Counted from the first letter of the stretch, positions 48,876 to 62,756 are shown. The stretch: DNA of 64,000 nt from Dillenia suffruticosa (GCA_033439265.1 JAVTVX010000017.1:8206001-8270000), one strand, 5' to 3'. Notes: generated from the sequence alone by a model not told the origin. Numbers and translations: made by a program.

Positions 48876-49424
48876 AATCAAGAATGTCTAAAATCATATT
48901 TTAATTAATTTTATTCGAGCGTCTATAGGGGACTTTATTTAAGAGATGAATCTTTTATTATAATTTTTTTATTTTTAAATTTTAAATTTAAGATTTATAT
49001 AAAAAAAAAATCTAATATTTTCTTCTGATAAACCGTTGATCCGTTAATTTAAGAAATATATAGCTTGTCACATGTTTTAATTGCAATGAAATCGTTCTTG
49101 AAAAGGGTTTTTATTCTCAGTTATAAGAAAATCCAAGTTTGTGTCGAATTTATTTTTACCAATCACCCGACCAACCAGATCAATGAAAAAAAGGGCAACG
49201 ACAGAAGCGGTATATGGTAATAAGACGGTTGTTTGTGGAGCCTAAAGGCATGGTGCCCACGGATTCTTCATGCTGACCGGTCACCGGTAAGGCAATTTTG
49301 CTTCCCCCTCTCTCTGTCCTCTTTTATTTATTTTTTATATATTAATTTTCTATTTTCTCTCTCCCCACCTCAGTCGTCACGGCTGTCTCGGCTCTACTAT
49401 AAGTGAGACATCGGGGCTAACGAA
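48524..49424. other. AT-rich intergenic region upstream of the WD40 gene
   Basis: It includes an AT microsatellite at about 48845-48871. The last 150 bases become GC-richer, with a TATA-like ctactataag near 49395 that could serve the WD40 gene. Confidence 0.5.
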
Positions 49425-49900
49425 ACCGCCGCTCTTTTGGCAAAGTGTCGTCTTCTCTCTCTCGTTCTCATTGCCTTGTTCATTTTTCTCGTCGCCGTTA
49501 TTTTTAACGGTCTTCCTCAAAACCGGCGTTTTTCAGTTTTCTTTTGAACATCCCCATCGCTTGGTTTCCCGAAACTTCCCCACTGTCTCTCTTTTCCGCG
49601 CAACTTGGTCTCATCTTCGAATTTTCTGATTCGATTCAATCTCTCCTTCTAAGACTTGCAGGTACTCCGTCTTTCTCTCTCTCTAGGGTTTATTGCCATT
49701 TCATTTAGCACTAAGGACATATATGTATGAGCGAAAGTTCCCCCCTCTAATTCACTTGAAGATCTTCTTTGTTATGTGCTGATCTCGATTTTGTTTAGGT
49801 TTTTTCCTCTGTTTTCTAGTTTTTTGGATAAGAATTTTTCACTCCTATATTAACATTCCTCTTCTCCCCTGATTTTTAATTTGATTTGGTGTCCAGAGAA
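49425..49900 (+). promoter_or_regulatory. 5' leader of the WD40 gene with a leader intron
   Basis: A pyrimidine-rich leader ends with donor acttgcag|gtactccg at about 49661. The acceptor gtgtccag at 49896 gives a leader intron of about 235 nt and leaves 4 nt before the ATG. The transcription start near 49425 is a guess from the TATA-like box. Confidence 0.5.
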
Positions 49901-52900
49901 ATGGCTCAGTTTCAGAACGACGATTTGGAGTACGTAGTCGATGATTACTATGACATGTCTGAATTTGAAGAAGACGCCTCTTCAGAATCCGAAACTCCCA
50001 GAAATGGGGCAGACTCTGACTTTGAAGATGACTTCGACATGGTACATATTCATGTGAATTCTCAAATTTTCTTAAAAGAAAAGGAATTTTAGGATATCCA
50101 TTACTAAGAGGGTTTTTTTGATTGTGCAAATTGAATTCAGAGAAAACCAAAGACCGATACATCTGCTGTGGATGTTAGAAATGGAAAAGACATGCAGGGG
50201 ATTCCATGGGAACGACTTAATTACACCAGAGACAAGTACCGGCAGACCAGACTGAAACAGTATAAAAATTACGAGAGTCTCTGGCGTTCTCGTGAAGATC
50301 TCGATAAGGTACTCCTTCGGGTTCCGTAAATTTGGTTTCTTTTAGCTTTTGAAAGTGGAATACGGTACCTTTCGCGATGATGATGGTCTTGAAAAGGTTC
50401 AGAAGAGGTGAACTGAGGTTGACTACCGTCTTTTGTTGTTTGTACCTTATGTAGAGGTTCTTTTGTTTGATGGATTTGTTCAGTTTAAGGAAATAATACT
50501 ACGTCTGGGAATTTTGTTCCTGAGCATTGTTTAATTTGGCAGGAGTGCAAGGAGGTGGAGAAAGGGCATTCCTTCTACGAATTCCAATTCAACACCAGGC
50601 TTGTCAAATCGACAATCGTGCATTTTCAGGTAGAGACTCCATCTTATCTTCTCTTATGATGTTATGTCTATCCTTTTTGCGACTATTTCTATTTATGGAA
50701 GTGTTCGTGTCCTAACAGTAAAGATTTAGAGACAAATTCTTTTTAATTGTCATAAGCTAGATCCCAATTTCAGTTGGTCCCCCCTCCCGGCACACGGGAA
50801 AAAAAAAAGAAATAAAAGACTAAAAAATTTGCTAAAATAAGAAGGAAAACACTTTTTTTTTTCTTTCTAAACATGTTTCTAGATCTTCACCTCGTATGGC
50901 ACGTTTTCTTGCTCATTTTCATCGTCTTTATTCCTCATATATGTGAAGGTTGCACAAGGGTCTTATGTATTGCTAGTTCTGCATGTAAACCATTCGTTGT
51001 ATTTTAAACAGATATATTATTAAACGATGTCTACTCCCACTGGAACTGCTAATTCTACACCTAAATCATTTGTTGTTTCTTGAAAATAGATATATTATTT
51101 TGCCATGTCTTCCCCCTGGGAGTTTTAAATTATTGTCCAGTCTGCATCCATGTAATTGGTACCTTTGAAAATTAGTCATTTGATGGATAGATTTGAGGCT
51201 GAGGATGCTAGCTTTCTTACTGATTCCTTTCTGTTCCACGGGAATCAATAGTCTTGAAGTTTTGCAGGTTCTCCCTTATGTTAATGATTTATGGGTGTAT
51301 GCATTTAATGGTTGTAGCTATGTGCCTGGGCCTTAAATTTGAAGGTATGGAGTTCAAAGTTGTGTTTATGTTAGGCTGTGTTAGGCTTGTTTTATCAGTT
51401 CTAGTGTTATGTTCGATTCATTTGTTACTGACATGTATTTGTTGTTACTGACATGTATTTGGCCAGTTTTCCAGACCAACTGCGGTCCACTGGGGCTGTG
51501 GTTCCTAAAGTGATCCTTGTGGCCTGCAAATGGTGATTTTTAAAGAATCATTTAACATCCTTCATTCTTTGATGTTATTGACTACTTTTGCAGTATATCT
51601 TTGTCATCCTCGGATAGGAGTAATTGATATAGCTTTATATGGATGTAATTAGTATTAGTCATTTCTTTTTGCTGATTGTATTATCAAGATGGGGTCGTTC
51701 TTAACCTTCCCTATGTTGAGTGGCGATAAATACTCCCTTTTGAATTCCCTTAATGAAGTATTTGATATGGAGGCAGCCAAACGCAAAGGCCATGTATGTG
51801 ATTGACATCTCTTTCTTAAGGGTTTCTTTTGTTTTTTGTTTTTGTTTTTTTTTTTTTTTTTTTTGGTGGGGGAGGGGGGGCATATCACAGAAAAACTTAT
51901 GCATCTGTCCATTGTCCAGAAGATGTGCAGACTATTTGGGTGCATCATTGTTCTCCATCTGTTTTCTTTGATGTTACTATTGGATCTCAATATTACAACA
52001 TCTTTAGCTATAATGTAAGGTCTGGATTTCTAGCTTAGGAGTCCACATGGTGAAATGAATAATGGATATCTAGGTTTTCTTTTTTAAACTGATATTCTAT
52101 GACATTCTCACAGGATAATTGATGGTTAATGGCTGTGATGCATGTTTGCATCATGGTTTGCTCCCAAATGTTTTTGCAGGGTATGCTGGAGGGAGCAACT
52201 TTTGAGCACCTGTCTCCAGATATTTTGCTATAATTAACAACCTGACAATTGTACTGACTCTGTCCATATCTAATTTGCCATGCTTATAGTTTTCAAGTCT
52301 CTGCTACTAGAAGCTTCTTGGTGATAGAAAACCATATTCTGTGTGATCTAGTTGTGATTATATTGCTTCTTTTGACTATTTCATAATGCTTTAATCCTGT
52401 TGATGACATCTAGGACAGCTATTTTCTTATTTCAGCCTTTAAAAGCAGGGTGGCGTTAAATATCTGATCTGCTGGCGCAATAAAGATACCCTTCCTATAT
52501 GGTATGATAGGGTATACTTGCATTCAAGAGGTCTCTAGCAGTTTTGTGTTTCTCAATGTTTAGCCTGTAGTCATTTGAGGGATGGGTAGAATATCATCTC
52601 CTTTCACCTCACCTCATACTCATGGAGTTTGTATTTTTCTTGTACTATAGTTGTTCATTTACCTAACATGCATCATTTTGCTTGTTGTGTGGAAGTACTC
52701 TTCATTCATTTCTTCTTCTGGGTCGCCAGTGTGGTCTTGTTGGATTATGGTTGATTTGTGTTTTAAGCATCTCAAATTTGCGCCACTTGATTTGGCATTT
52801 CATGCCTTCAACTTCATTTTCTTTTTTGTGTTTTCAACCTTTCTCTTATGTTGGTGCTAGAAGTTTTTAGAGAGCTTATTGTGGATTGAGTAGGTTGTGC

Positions 52901-55131
52901 TACCCTCATGTGATACACGTGTGTGCTTTTCTTCTCTCTGTCTCTTTGTTGTTGTGTGGCTTTGAAAGGACTCTAACCTGGGGGAATTGATTGCGTACAG
53001 TTTAACATTTCTTTCTTTGGCCAATTTAAGTGTTTCACATCTGATCAATCTAATTTGTTTAATCTCTGTGGGATGCCAAATTACGTAGTTGGGCAGGTTC
53101 AAATTGTTTTTTATTTTGTGTTCATTACTTCTGGTTCACTCGTTGTGCATCAGTTTTTCTTTATTTTTATTTTCACTGTTTCCTATCCACCTTGAGAGGC
53201 CTCAAGCATTCTTTCTTCTCTCTTTGTTGCCCAAATTTCCTGTGATTTGAAAACCTCTTTCTTGCTCAAATTGGCTGCCTTTTTGATATATGTCTCACTC
53301 TGCATTGTGGTTGGTCAATGTTTTAGAATTTGAAATCTCGTGTGTGTCAAGTATAGATACCTATGTGGTCTTAAGTATAGAAATACTCCTCTACATGTAA
53401 ATATATCAGTTGTTAATTTGTGTTTTATACAAAGTATTTTTCCAACTGGGTTTGATGTTGTTGTATGCCTGTTTCCCTGGCCCAGCTTGTTCTCTTCTCG
53501 CAGCCATTTGGCTAGTTTTTGATTATTTTGTGTCTTATGAGTTTTGAGGTTGTAGTATCAGATCACTATTTGTACCATGTCATGTCTACTTTCATTTTTC
53601 TGATAAGCAGAAGTTCTCTTTTCTGCAAAATTTGTTTTAACTAAACTAGTTTTAGGTGCTCTATATCATTTTGGTTTATGTTGGGATCTTATGGTGGTTG
53701 TATTTTGTTGTACTGAACACCTTTTATGCAGCTGAGGAATCTACTATGGGCAACAACAAAGCATGATGTATTCCTTATGCAGAACTACTCTCTTATGCAT
53801 TGGTCCTCATCGCTCAGAAGGGGCAAAGAAGTGGTCAATGTGGCCAAACCTGTCAACCCCACCTTGGTAACCCGCCTTCCTGGTTTTCAGCATAATAGAA
53901 AATTAATTGTGGTCTATTTTCTACTAATACTGAACTTGAAACATTTTGCAGAATAATCCAAGATCCCTGGCTCAGCCTCTCTCTAGAGTTCAGATAAGCA
54001 CGATGGCTGTTAAAGATAATTTATGGGTAGCAGGTGGCTTTCACGGGGAGCTCATATGTAAGGTATACACATCAGCAAGGCCATTTGCCTTCTCTCATGA
54101 TATTGTGCCCCGGCTTGTCATTAAATTGGTTGGACTTAGCATTTGTGTTATAGTTGTTAATTAATTAATTAATCGTTTGTTTACGGTAGTATCTTAACGA
54201 ACCCGGAGTGGTATTCTGCACTAAATTGACGACAGAAGAGAATGCTATCACCAATACGGTGGATATATACCAGAATCCTTGGTAAGAAACTCTTCAATTA
54301 TGTTCAACATAGTTACTTTTTGAACAGAGCCTTATAATTGAACCCATTTGCTGCAGTGGTATGTTGAGGATTATGGCTGCAAATAATGATGCTCAAGTTA
54401 GGGTCTTCAATGTAGAGAACTTTGCTTGTTTGAATCAGTTCTCATTCCCTTGGTCTGTAAATGTAGGTCTCCCCTTCTTTTCTCAAAAGCAACCATTATG
54501 TTGTATTTCTGTATCACTCCTACTTGCTGATGCTTATTGTCCCTGTGCAGAATACTGCTGTTAGTCCTGATGGGAAGTTACTTGCGGTTCTTGGGGACAG
54601 CTCGGAATGCTTGCTTGCTGATGCCCACTCGGGGAAGGTTAGTGAATTTCAATCTGTGCCAAGTGTGCTGAAATGAAAATTTAGAGAACTTGGGTTCTGA
54701 TACAAAATTGCGTTCAGGTTATTAGCAACCTAAGGGGGCATCTCGACTATTCATTTACTTCAGCTTGGCACCCAGATGGTCGAATATTGGCAACTGGAAA
54801 CCAGGACACTACCTGCAGGCTTTGGGATGTTAGGAATCCTTCGCAGTCTCTGGCTGTGCTCAAAGGAAGAATGGGAGCCATAAGAGCTGTAAGATTCACC
54901 TCAGATGGGCAATTTTTGGCAATGGCTGAGCCAGCAGACTTTGTTCACATATTCGATTCTCGATCTGGTTTTGCCAAGGAGCAGGAGATTGACTTGTTTG
55001 GGGAAATTGCTGGAATATCCTTCAGCCCAGATACAGAAGCTCTCTTTGTTGGGGTTTCTGACCGTACATATGGTAGCTTGTTAGAGTTCAATAGGAAACA
55101 TTATAGCTATTATCTGGATTCCATCTTGTAA
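49901..55131 (+). CDS. WD40-repeat protein, plant homologue of the C2A9.03-type uncharacterised family
   Basis: Nine coding exons: 49901-50041, 50141-50308, 50543-50629, 53732-53866, 53952-54062, 54190-54281, 54357-54462, 54551-54637 and 54718-55131. All introns are GT-AG, and the joined frame is 446 aa, the family's usual length. The N-terminus (1-47) is very acidic (YVVDDYYDMSEFEEDASS). Residues 60-130 are basic and helical. WD40 blades fill the C-terminal two thirds, for example GHLDYSFTSAWHPDG (316-330) ending RLWD at 343-346, and FTSDGQFLAMAEPADFVHIFD. WD40 propellers are protein-binding scaffolds. This family is conserved from fission yeast to plants, but its partner and role are not known to me. 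Intron 3 (50630-53731) is unusually long at 3.1 kb. Confidence 0.94.
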
Positions 55132-55750
55132 CTTGATGTGTCCAGTAGAGCTTCCTGCACTAGAGCTGGTGATACCGGCAAGTGCAGTTTTCAGGCTGAT
55201 GATGTGTATATGTAGTAGATGCTTTGATGGACAGTTTGGTTTTTGGGAACGTTAAGAACTTTTGTCCAAGGGTAGTGTCCTGAATCAGTGGAACCGGTCT
55301 TTGGATTAAGTTGGCCTTTAGTTTCCAGGGATCTCATTCTGCCGTTGGAAGTTTTTCCATGCATAGGAGCGAAGGTTGGATGAAGTTCTAGTGCGAGGGC
55401 CTTGGTGGCTGGTGTAAGGTATCAGCAAGGACAATGTCAAATTCATTTATTTTGTTGCTCCTGGCAAATAGTGTGTAAAAGTTTTATGGTTTTGTTCTCT
55501 ATTCCCTCAAATTTTTGAGAGGGTGTAATGCAAGTTGTAACGTTCTTTTGATTTTTTGTCTTAGGAAGCGTGTACCATATTTATATGCGGGAGGATGGTA
55601 TTTCTAATCCTATGAAGCTTAATAGTACTAGCATAGTCATTCCCGATGCAGGTATTCTTGTTGCGTAATTGATTCTGATGTTATGCTTTCTGGGTTCAAC
55701 CACCACCCCCCCCCCCCCTTTCTTTTACCCCTATGTAGAAAGCCCCCAAT
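55132..55750 (+). other. 3' UTR of the WD40 gene and flank
   Basis: The 3' UTR probably ends between about 55530 and 55620. A poly-C run lies at about 55706-55718. Confidence 0.45.
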
Positions 55751-57366
55751 CTAATACTAGCGGGATTGGATTTTAAGACCTGTATATGTGAGTTGAAAGG
55801 TTCTGTCAAAAGATTTTTACCGATTGAACTGCCTGATACTGTTGAGATGTCTCGGGGTTGGGTCGATTACCCGTTCGCGTCCTTGGTTGCAAATGTTGTT
55901 GAGAAAGCTACTCTTTGTTTATACGACACTTGTAATCATATATCTTGCAGAGATTTTCTGCCGTCGGCAGTAGCATTATGCTCTTCCAGTTTAATGAAGT
56001 TGCTTTGGCTTCTCATTCCATCTTCAAATCGTCGTGCTAGGTCATGGTTGATTCGACTAAACCTGCCCGGCTCAATCTAAAAATCATGACTACTGGTCCA
56101 CTTATGTCATAAGATATATATATATTTTCTCTTTAATAACCCACAGTATTTGAAATTTTATTCTGATTAATTTAATTTGAACATTATTGAACATAATTTA
56201 GAAAAAATTCTTTCAATATAGTTTTTTTCATTTCTAAATTTTTAATATGAAATTTGGTTAAGTTATTTAATACTATTATTTATTATACCAATTATCCGTT
56301 GATATAACTTAATTTGTAGTGGCATTTGGTTTCAACAAATTACTAGAAATTCGTAATGATCTAATGGTACTTGAACTCCATCTCAGCATCTAGCATTGCT
56401 CAAAACTTTTTCCAAAGAAATAAGAGAAAAAAGGTAGCTAGTGAGGTAGAGAAAACCATGAAGAAATTTATCGTGGAAGGAGGTGGTGGAACTCTAAGTC
56501 CCACATGGGCCCAAATTCAACGCTTCTTGCTGGACGGGTGGGTCAAAAGTTTTGTTTGGGACCTTGCGCCCAACGGGGTCGTTTGAAAATAAATAAATAA
56601 GCGGATCAACAGCTGTATAGAGGAAGCCATTGAAGGAAGTAGGGAAAGAAGTTGGAAGACCCTTCTAGTTCTAGTCAATGCCGAGTGACAATGAATGCGT
56701 ATTTTAATAAGTAAAATAAATGTCATGCATGAACTGCTAAAGTGTTGGAAGGTTCAAGTGAATGTGAGAGAGCAGTGAGTAAGAGTATTGGATTTGGAGG
56801 AGAAAAGATCAATTTGTCCGGTTTAGGGTGCCCCCGGGTGGGAGGGAATATGTCACATGCAATGTTTCGCAAAAGCTAAATTTGAAAATCTTGTTAAGTT
56901 CTACAACAAATTGCTTCCCAAATTCCTACCACTTGCTCAAATCTTCTAGACTAAGGATCTCCATTCATGGTAATCAAACTTGTAGCTAATTTTTTCCCTC
57001 TCCTTTTCCTCCCCCTTTTTAATTCATGATATTCCTTTTCATAACTTAGTACACCTTTTCATCTCTCTAGGTGCATGTATTATGCATTTCGTAATTTCCT
57101 TTATTTTTCTTCCGAATTACATATAGGTAAAAAAATAATAATAATATTTAACTTTTTTTAATAAAATCATAAAATATGCTATTCATTCTTAATTTACTCT
57201 ACGGGTTACTTTTTTGATACACAAATAATTTTCTAAAATTGATTAAATCTGTCGACCAAACGATTGGAGCACTGTGATTCCACCTGATTGTTGACTCTCG
57301 AAAAAAACCTTGGACTGAGTCATTGCAGTGCATTTGTTCACATTTGGAACTTCTCATCTACCGAGG

Positions 57367-57403
57367 GCCCTCCCTCCCTCCCTCCCTCCCTCCCTCCCTC
57401 CCT

Positions 57404-57475
<72 letters not shown>
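57367..57475. repeat. compound (CCCT)n(CT)n microsatellite
   Basis: About 43 bases of CCCT repeats run directly into about 65 bases of pure CT. It is the longest simple repeat in the window. Confidence 0.95.
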
Positions 57476-57478
<3 letters not shown>

Positions 57479-58245
57479 TGAGAGGATCGAACTTTGGTCA
57501 AGGAAATATAGCATTTAATGGATTTGGTGATTGAAGTTGACAACCCATGTTCAACAACTCCAATAGGCCCGCACCCCTGTTTAGGAAAACACCATTATCA
57601 ATCACAATGCAAGCATTAATAGTAAGAAGAACCATTTCCTCTTGGGCTTGTGCCCCGATGACCATGTGCAATCTCAATTTGTTCATGCTATTAGGAGAAA
57701 ATAATTTCACAATCATGGTTAGGTGGATTTTATGATGTCTTACTAACAATCTTTATTTCTTTTTGTTGTAAGGGGCATATTGTGAAATTTTTTGATAAAT
57801 TACTCACTGTCATTCACACCTTCATTTCTTCATTAGCACCTATAAAGCTGATGCAGGCATGCATGCGCACCCTCCGTCATCTAAACTTCATTTCCTAATA
57901 TTCGAATATATAAGCAACATCAAAACTTCTCTTCCCAGGAAAATACTATTCGTTTGTTTTTTAAGTTTATTTGTTCATTCATTCTATCTAAAAACATAAA
58001 TAAAAGTGCGAATTTTTTTATTTGTTAATATATGATATCATCGGTCAGTCAGTTAAAATATTTTCTTTCATTTTTGCTAGATCATAAGCATAAATTAAGT
58101 AACCATTGGCTGAAACAACTTGTAAGTGTCTTTCTATTTCAATTCGGTCTCCTTTTCATCTTCCTTAACTTCTTCTCACTTCCCTCCTTGCAGACAAGCC
58201 ATCAGAGCGGTAATGCTATTGACTAAGTAATTCCCCAGCTAATAA

Positions 58246-58246
<1 letters not shown>

Positions 58247-58302
<56 letters not shown>

Positions 58303-58303
58303 T
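58247..58303. repeat. compound (TG)n(AG)n microsatellite
   Basis: A GT run of about 15 units changes sharply to an AG run of about 12 units at about 58279. Confidence 0.92.
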
Positions 58304-60871
58304 GAGAGAGGGATGGAACCGGGGAAGGCTCATATTGGGTGTTATGGTTTGTGGTTCCCGCAGCACATGCCTTGAAGATTCACTTCCCAATTCTGCTCCA
58401 TCCAATTCCTCTTTTTTGGTCAACTAACCCCCACCCACCTTAGCTTCAATTTTAAGCAATCACTTTCTCACTCATCTCAAAATGGAAATACATAAAAAGC
58501 TAAATGATTTTTATTTTATTTTAAATAAATATATCATCGAATAATTATCTTAATATTATATTACATATTTTTATATCATAATTACAAAAAAAATTATGTT
58601 GTACTCCATCAGCCTTCAAATCAAATCAGTGGACAAAAGAAATCTTAAGTATTAGAGCTTTTATAAAAATATGTATTTTGTCAGCTAAATCTACCTATTT
58701 AGTAGGAAAAATAACACGAAATATTAAGAATTCTAAAAAAAACAGAGTAACCTATCAGCAATTGCTAAGCGGAATATAGCCATATACAGAGATGTATTAC
58801 GTCAAAGAGAAGAAAGAAATCACCAAAATATGTAAAAGGAGAGAGAGGAATTCGTGAAATATTAATAATAGGAGAAAGGAAGCTCCTTCACGCAATTTTG
58901 GCAAAATCAATCCTACTTGTCCGAGGAGACTTTAATGGTTACGACTTTCTTTTTTTCTAACTCTTAAATTTAAGATTTAAATTGCTATGTAATAAAAAAA
59001 ATTTTCGTAAAGCTTTTTTTTTTTTTTTCATCTCAGAATCAGAAATTAAAATTTTTTTAAATAAAGTTAAAATTTATTTAATAATTTTATTTTTAAAAAT
59101 AAATTAATTTCATAGTTTTTGAAATAAATTTAAAAGTTAAAAATTAAAGTTAAAGAAAAAAAGAGAACACTAGTGTAAATGAATTCATGGTACGAATATA
59201 TTTGAAATTTTATATTTTTTTATAAATAGAAGAAAAAAACATATTTCATAAAAAGTTTGAGTAAAATAAAGAAAAACAAAATCTGGAGTTTTTTTTTAAT
59301 CTATATTTTAAATTTTTATATATAAAAAAATATTTAAAAAAATTGTTTGGTAAGATTTTTTTTTTTATTTTTATAAGGGGAAAAGAAATTTAAAAAACAA
59401 AAACGCCTAACGAAACGGGCATACGGCTGGAAAGCTTATGCTACATAATAATTGAACCTGGGACCGCATTTAGGTTTCCTTGAAAAATTCGCCAAACCAT
59501 AGCCGCAACTAAAAACCGCGTTTGTCGGCCCCCACTTTCTTCTAATTTAATAATTTGTCTCCCCTCCTTTGCTTCATTCGCTGGGCGGATACCCCCAAAG
59601 GGGTAAGATAAAAAAATTTAATCAGATTCCATTAAATTAGGTCACCAAAATTTTAAAGTGGTATGTGAGTTTATCATCTTAAGCAAGACAATATGAGTTA
59701 ATTAAAGATGAATTGATTGAGGAATTTTTTATCGACCCGTATTCGATAATTAATTTATTATTTATTATAAATTTGACTCAAATTAGACCAATTAAGGAAT
59801 GAATTCTTTTAGTGTCCTTTTTTTTTTATTTTTAAAATTAGAATTTGAGAATTTGATTAGGAGAATTCAGTATCATTACCATCGAACCAACAAGATGTTG
59901 GTTGAATAGATCAAAAATTAATTATTAAATTATAATTAATATAAACATTTTTGTTAAAAAGTTTATTAATTATTAATTCAACATATGATTATTATTATTA
60001 AAATATTATATAATAAAAATAAAAGAAATATATGTGAGATATGAAATGAAGTCCACAGAATACACGTATCAAATAATAATAAAAAAAATTATATTTATAT
60101 CGGCATTTTTAAGAAAAGCTTGGATGTCTCTCACCTTGTCTCTCTCCCTCAATCTATCTTCTCTCTCTCCCCGTTGCCCAAATTCTCACAATTCCGTTGT
60201 TTCATTCCTCTCAAATCCACAAGGATCGGTGAATTCACACACCTCAAGGTGACCCCAACCATAACCCGTGCAAAACCTATTATGGTTTTTTTTTTTTTTT
60301 TTTTTTGCTTTTTACTCCAATATTAATCTTATCACTTCTTCTTAAGCAAATTGATGTTGATAAAAAATAAAGAATAGGGAATTTTAATATCTTTTATTTT
60401 ATGTGTGCGCGTAAAATATTCGCGTGATTTATATTTTTAAAATTTTTTGCATAATTTTTTTTAAAAAAAAACAGAGAGTACCTTTCTAACGGTGACGGGA
60501 GACAAATTACTAATGAGACCAACTGAAAAAGGAAAAAAAAAAAAAATTCAGGAAATACCAACATAAATTTAAAAAACATATTTTTTTTTTCATTTCTTGT
60601 TTTCGTTGTGGAGATTTTGTAGGAAAGCATAAAAAAATAACTTTTTTTTTTTTTTTTTTTAATATTGTCATTTGAAAAACTTAAAAGCCAAATCTAATCT
60701 TGGTTTGTAGATTTGAGTAAAGGCATGTTTCTGGTGGGGAGTTTAATTGGAACATCAAAAGCTTCTTTTGATTTTGCGGGATGCATATGCATGCGTGGAG
60801 TTCAATCTAAGGGATCAAAGTTAACCAGCCGAGAAATTTGGAATGTAAAATCATCATGAATGCCCTCTTTA

Positions 60872-60903
<32 letters not shown>
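60872..60903. repeat. (AAT)n microsatellite
   Basis: About 10 units of AAT. Confidence 0.9.
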
Positions 60904-60905
<2 letters not shown>

Positions 60906-61345
60906 CAAATAATAATTGAATATTTTCTTCCTACAATTAAGAATATATAAATATATATATTGACTTAGTGGATAAATATAGACCGCATAAATTCTTTGAA
61001 CAGTCCACCCCGTATGTGACTTCAAGTCATTTAATCAATCACAAGTGTGTTGTTTTTTATTTTTTTTTTATCAAAACAAACTTTTTACCACCTTAATGTG
61101 CCACCATTATTAGATAGATCTAGGGGTATTTTTTTTTTTTTTTTTTTTTGGGTAAGGCAAAGGGGTCGGAAGCCTAAAAAATGGAAAGCCAAAAATATGC
61201 ATCACATATTTATGGGTGTGAATCATTTAAACATAATTAGCTTTTTCTAACTCTATTCTAAATGAATTTAACTTGATACAATACTAGATACAAATTATAT
61301 TTTTTATCCAAGTTTTAAAAAAAACTTGAACTCTCTCGCTCCAGA

Positions 61346-61348
<3 letters not shown>

Positions 61349-61382
<34 letters not shown>
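61349..61382. repeat. (CT)n microsatellite
   Basis: About 16 units of CT. Confidence 0.9.
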
Positions 61383-61385
<3 letters not shown>

Positions 61386-61770
61386 GGTAAACTGTCCTCA
61401 TCTCTCTATGAAAGGCCTCAGTCATCACACATTTTGTGATAATCTTAACATTTCGAATTCAACCAAATATTTTATTACTTAATCATTAACAAATTCCAGC
61501 TTAAGTCAACATGTTATTATTAGCGCATGCGTCGGCAACTGATCATCGTCCCGTTCAATACGGATCTATATAACATGCCGTCCCTAATGGCTTTAGAGAG
61601 AGGAGGTGTATGGAACACTAGAAATTGAAGAAAGAATAAGTTAAATTAAGTTTTTAATATATGAAATAAGTAATATAATAATAATTTTAGTTTTTGGACA
61701 TTATTTTTTACTTGTAATTTGTTAGATGATATACACCAAATAAGTCAATTCTTCCCCATATGTGCATGGA

Positions 61771-62069
61771 GTGCAGATTTCGGGTACTATTGTTGCTCCG
61801 CCAACTCTTGATGCTTGCAAAGACTGTGACCGTAAAGGCTGGATCGAATTTCAAGAGAATCGATGGCCTCAGAGTTGGTGGTTTTGGACAAATTGATGGG
61901 AGTGGTTCGCCATGGTGGGAAGAATTTATATGTAATATAACCTATAATTACCCTTCAACATCTATATCTTGCAATTTATTTACTTCAAAGTTTCAAAACT
62001 ATCAATTTTTTTTTTTTTTTTTTGGTGCAGAAGAAGATGGGGATATATTCTTGTAATTCTAAACTGACC
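61771..62069 (+). pseudogene. polygalacturonase (GH28) gene fragment, frameshifted
   Basis: The frame starting at 61771 gives VQISGTIVAPPTLDACKD and then KGWIEF. After one extra base near 61850 the next frame gives KRIDGLRVGGFGQIDGSGSP and WWEE. Together they match the early part of plant polygalacturonases, where (V/I)xGTIVAP, WIxF, GLxVxGxGxIDGxGxxWW are typical. After a T-run and acceptor-like ggtgcag at 62030, SCNSKLT before gtaagt (about 62068) may be the following exon (weak). The pectin-cutting NTD/DD/HG catalytic motifs and everything downstream are absent, so this is a fragment. Confidence 0.72.
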
Positions 62070-62756
62070 GTAAGTTTTGTCAAACAGTAGTTAAATTTGT
62101 ATCTTGTAAGCTTACATCACATATGTATAATATGTGTGTGTGTGTGTGTGTGTGTGATCAACATATATTGCATATTTTATATGTAATCTCAACTTCATGC
62201 CGTTGGCTGATAACATAATCAAGGTAAGCAAACGCGGCCTACAATGGTCAACATCAAGGAATTTTGGTAACATCAAACTAAATCGTAGCCGTTCATTTCA
62301 TGGACCTCACCTAATATGATTTTTGTTACCTATATCTTATTTTTCTTATCATTCGCTGGATTTTATGTATATTATTATTATGTGTAAAAATCTTGTGAAT
62401 AAAAAAGAATTAAAATTTAATTTTTAATATTAAAAATTCAACATTATCTCAATTAATTCTATCCAATTTTTACAAAACACACCCTACACAATAATTGGAC
62501 TAGGACTTAACACGCGTGTAATGATGATTGAATATGTGCCTCTTGATTCAATGACATTTATCATTTATCATTTATTTCACCAAACCTAGGCATCTAAACC
62601 TTAATCCTAATAATTGAGATTGATGATTTAAAAAGCAAAAAAAAAAAAGCTAACAAAAAATATTAATTTAATTTATATGAATTCTCTTACGCCACTCATC
62701 CTATTTTAAGTCATCTTTTCATTTAAATTCCTTAACTATCATATCTTTACACATAA
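62070..62756. other. AT-rich intergenic region
   Basis: It contains a TG microsatellite (62133-62156) and no recognised gene. The right part may be the decayed 3' end of the LINE that follows on the minus strand. Confidence 0.45.

Larger units (their letters stand above)
55751..61770. other. gene-poor region with large microsatellites
   Basis: No gene was recognised. The open frame near 55766-56080 has no family signature. Main contents are microsatellites at 57367-57475, 58247-58303, 60872-60903 and 61349-61382, several long T runs (60282-60306, 60642-60660, 61131-61149) and AT-rich DNA. Confidence 0.5.

Noticed and set aside
55766-56080. 104-codon plus-strand open frame downstream of the WD40 gene
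   Set aside because: No family motif; may be part of unrelated flank or a pseudogene scrap, not supportable.
57288-57543. Open frames with long Arg-Glu or Ser-Leu runs on both strands
   Set aside because: They come from the (CCCT)n(CT)n microsatellite.
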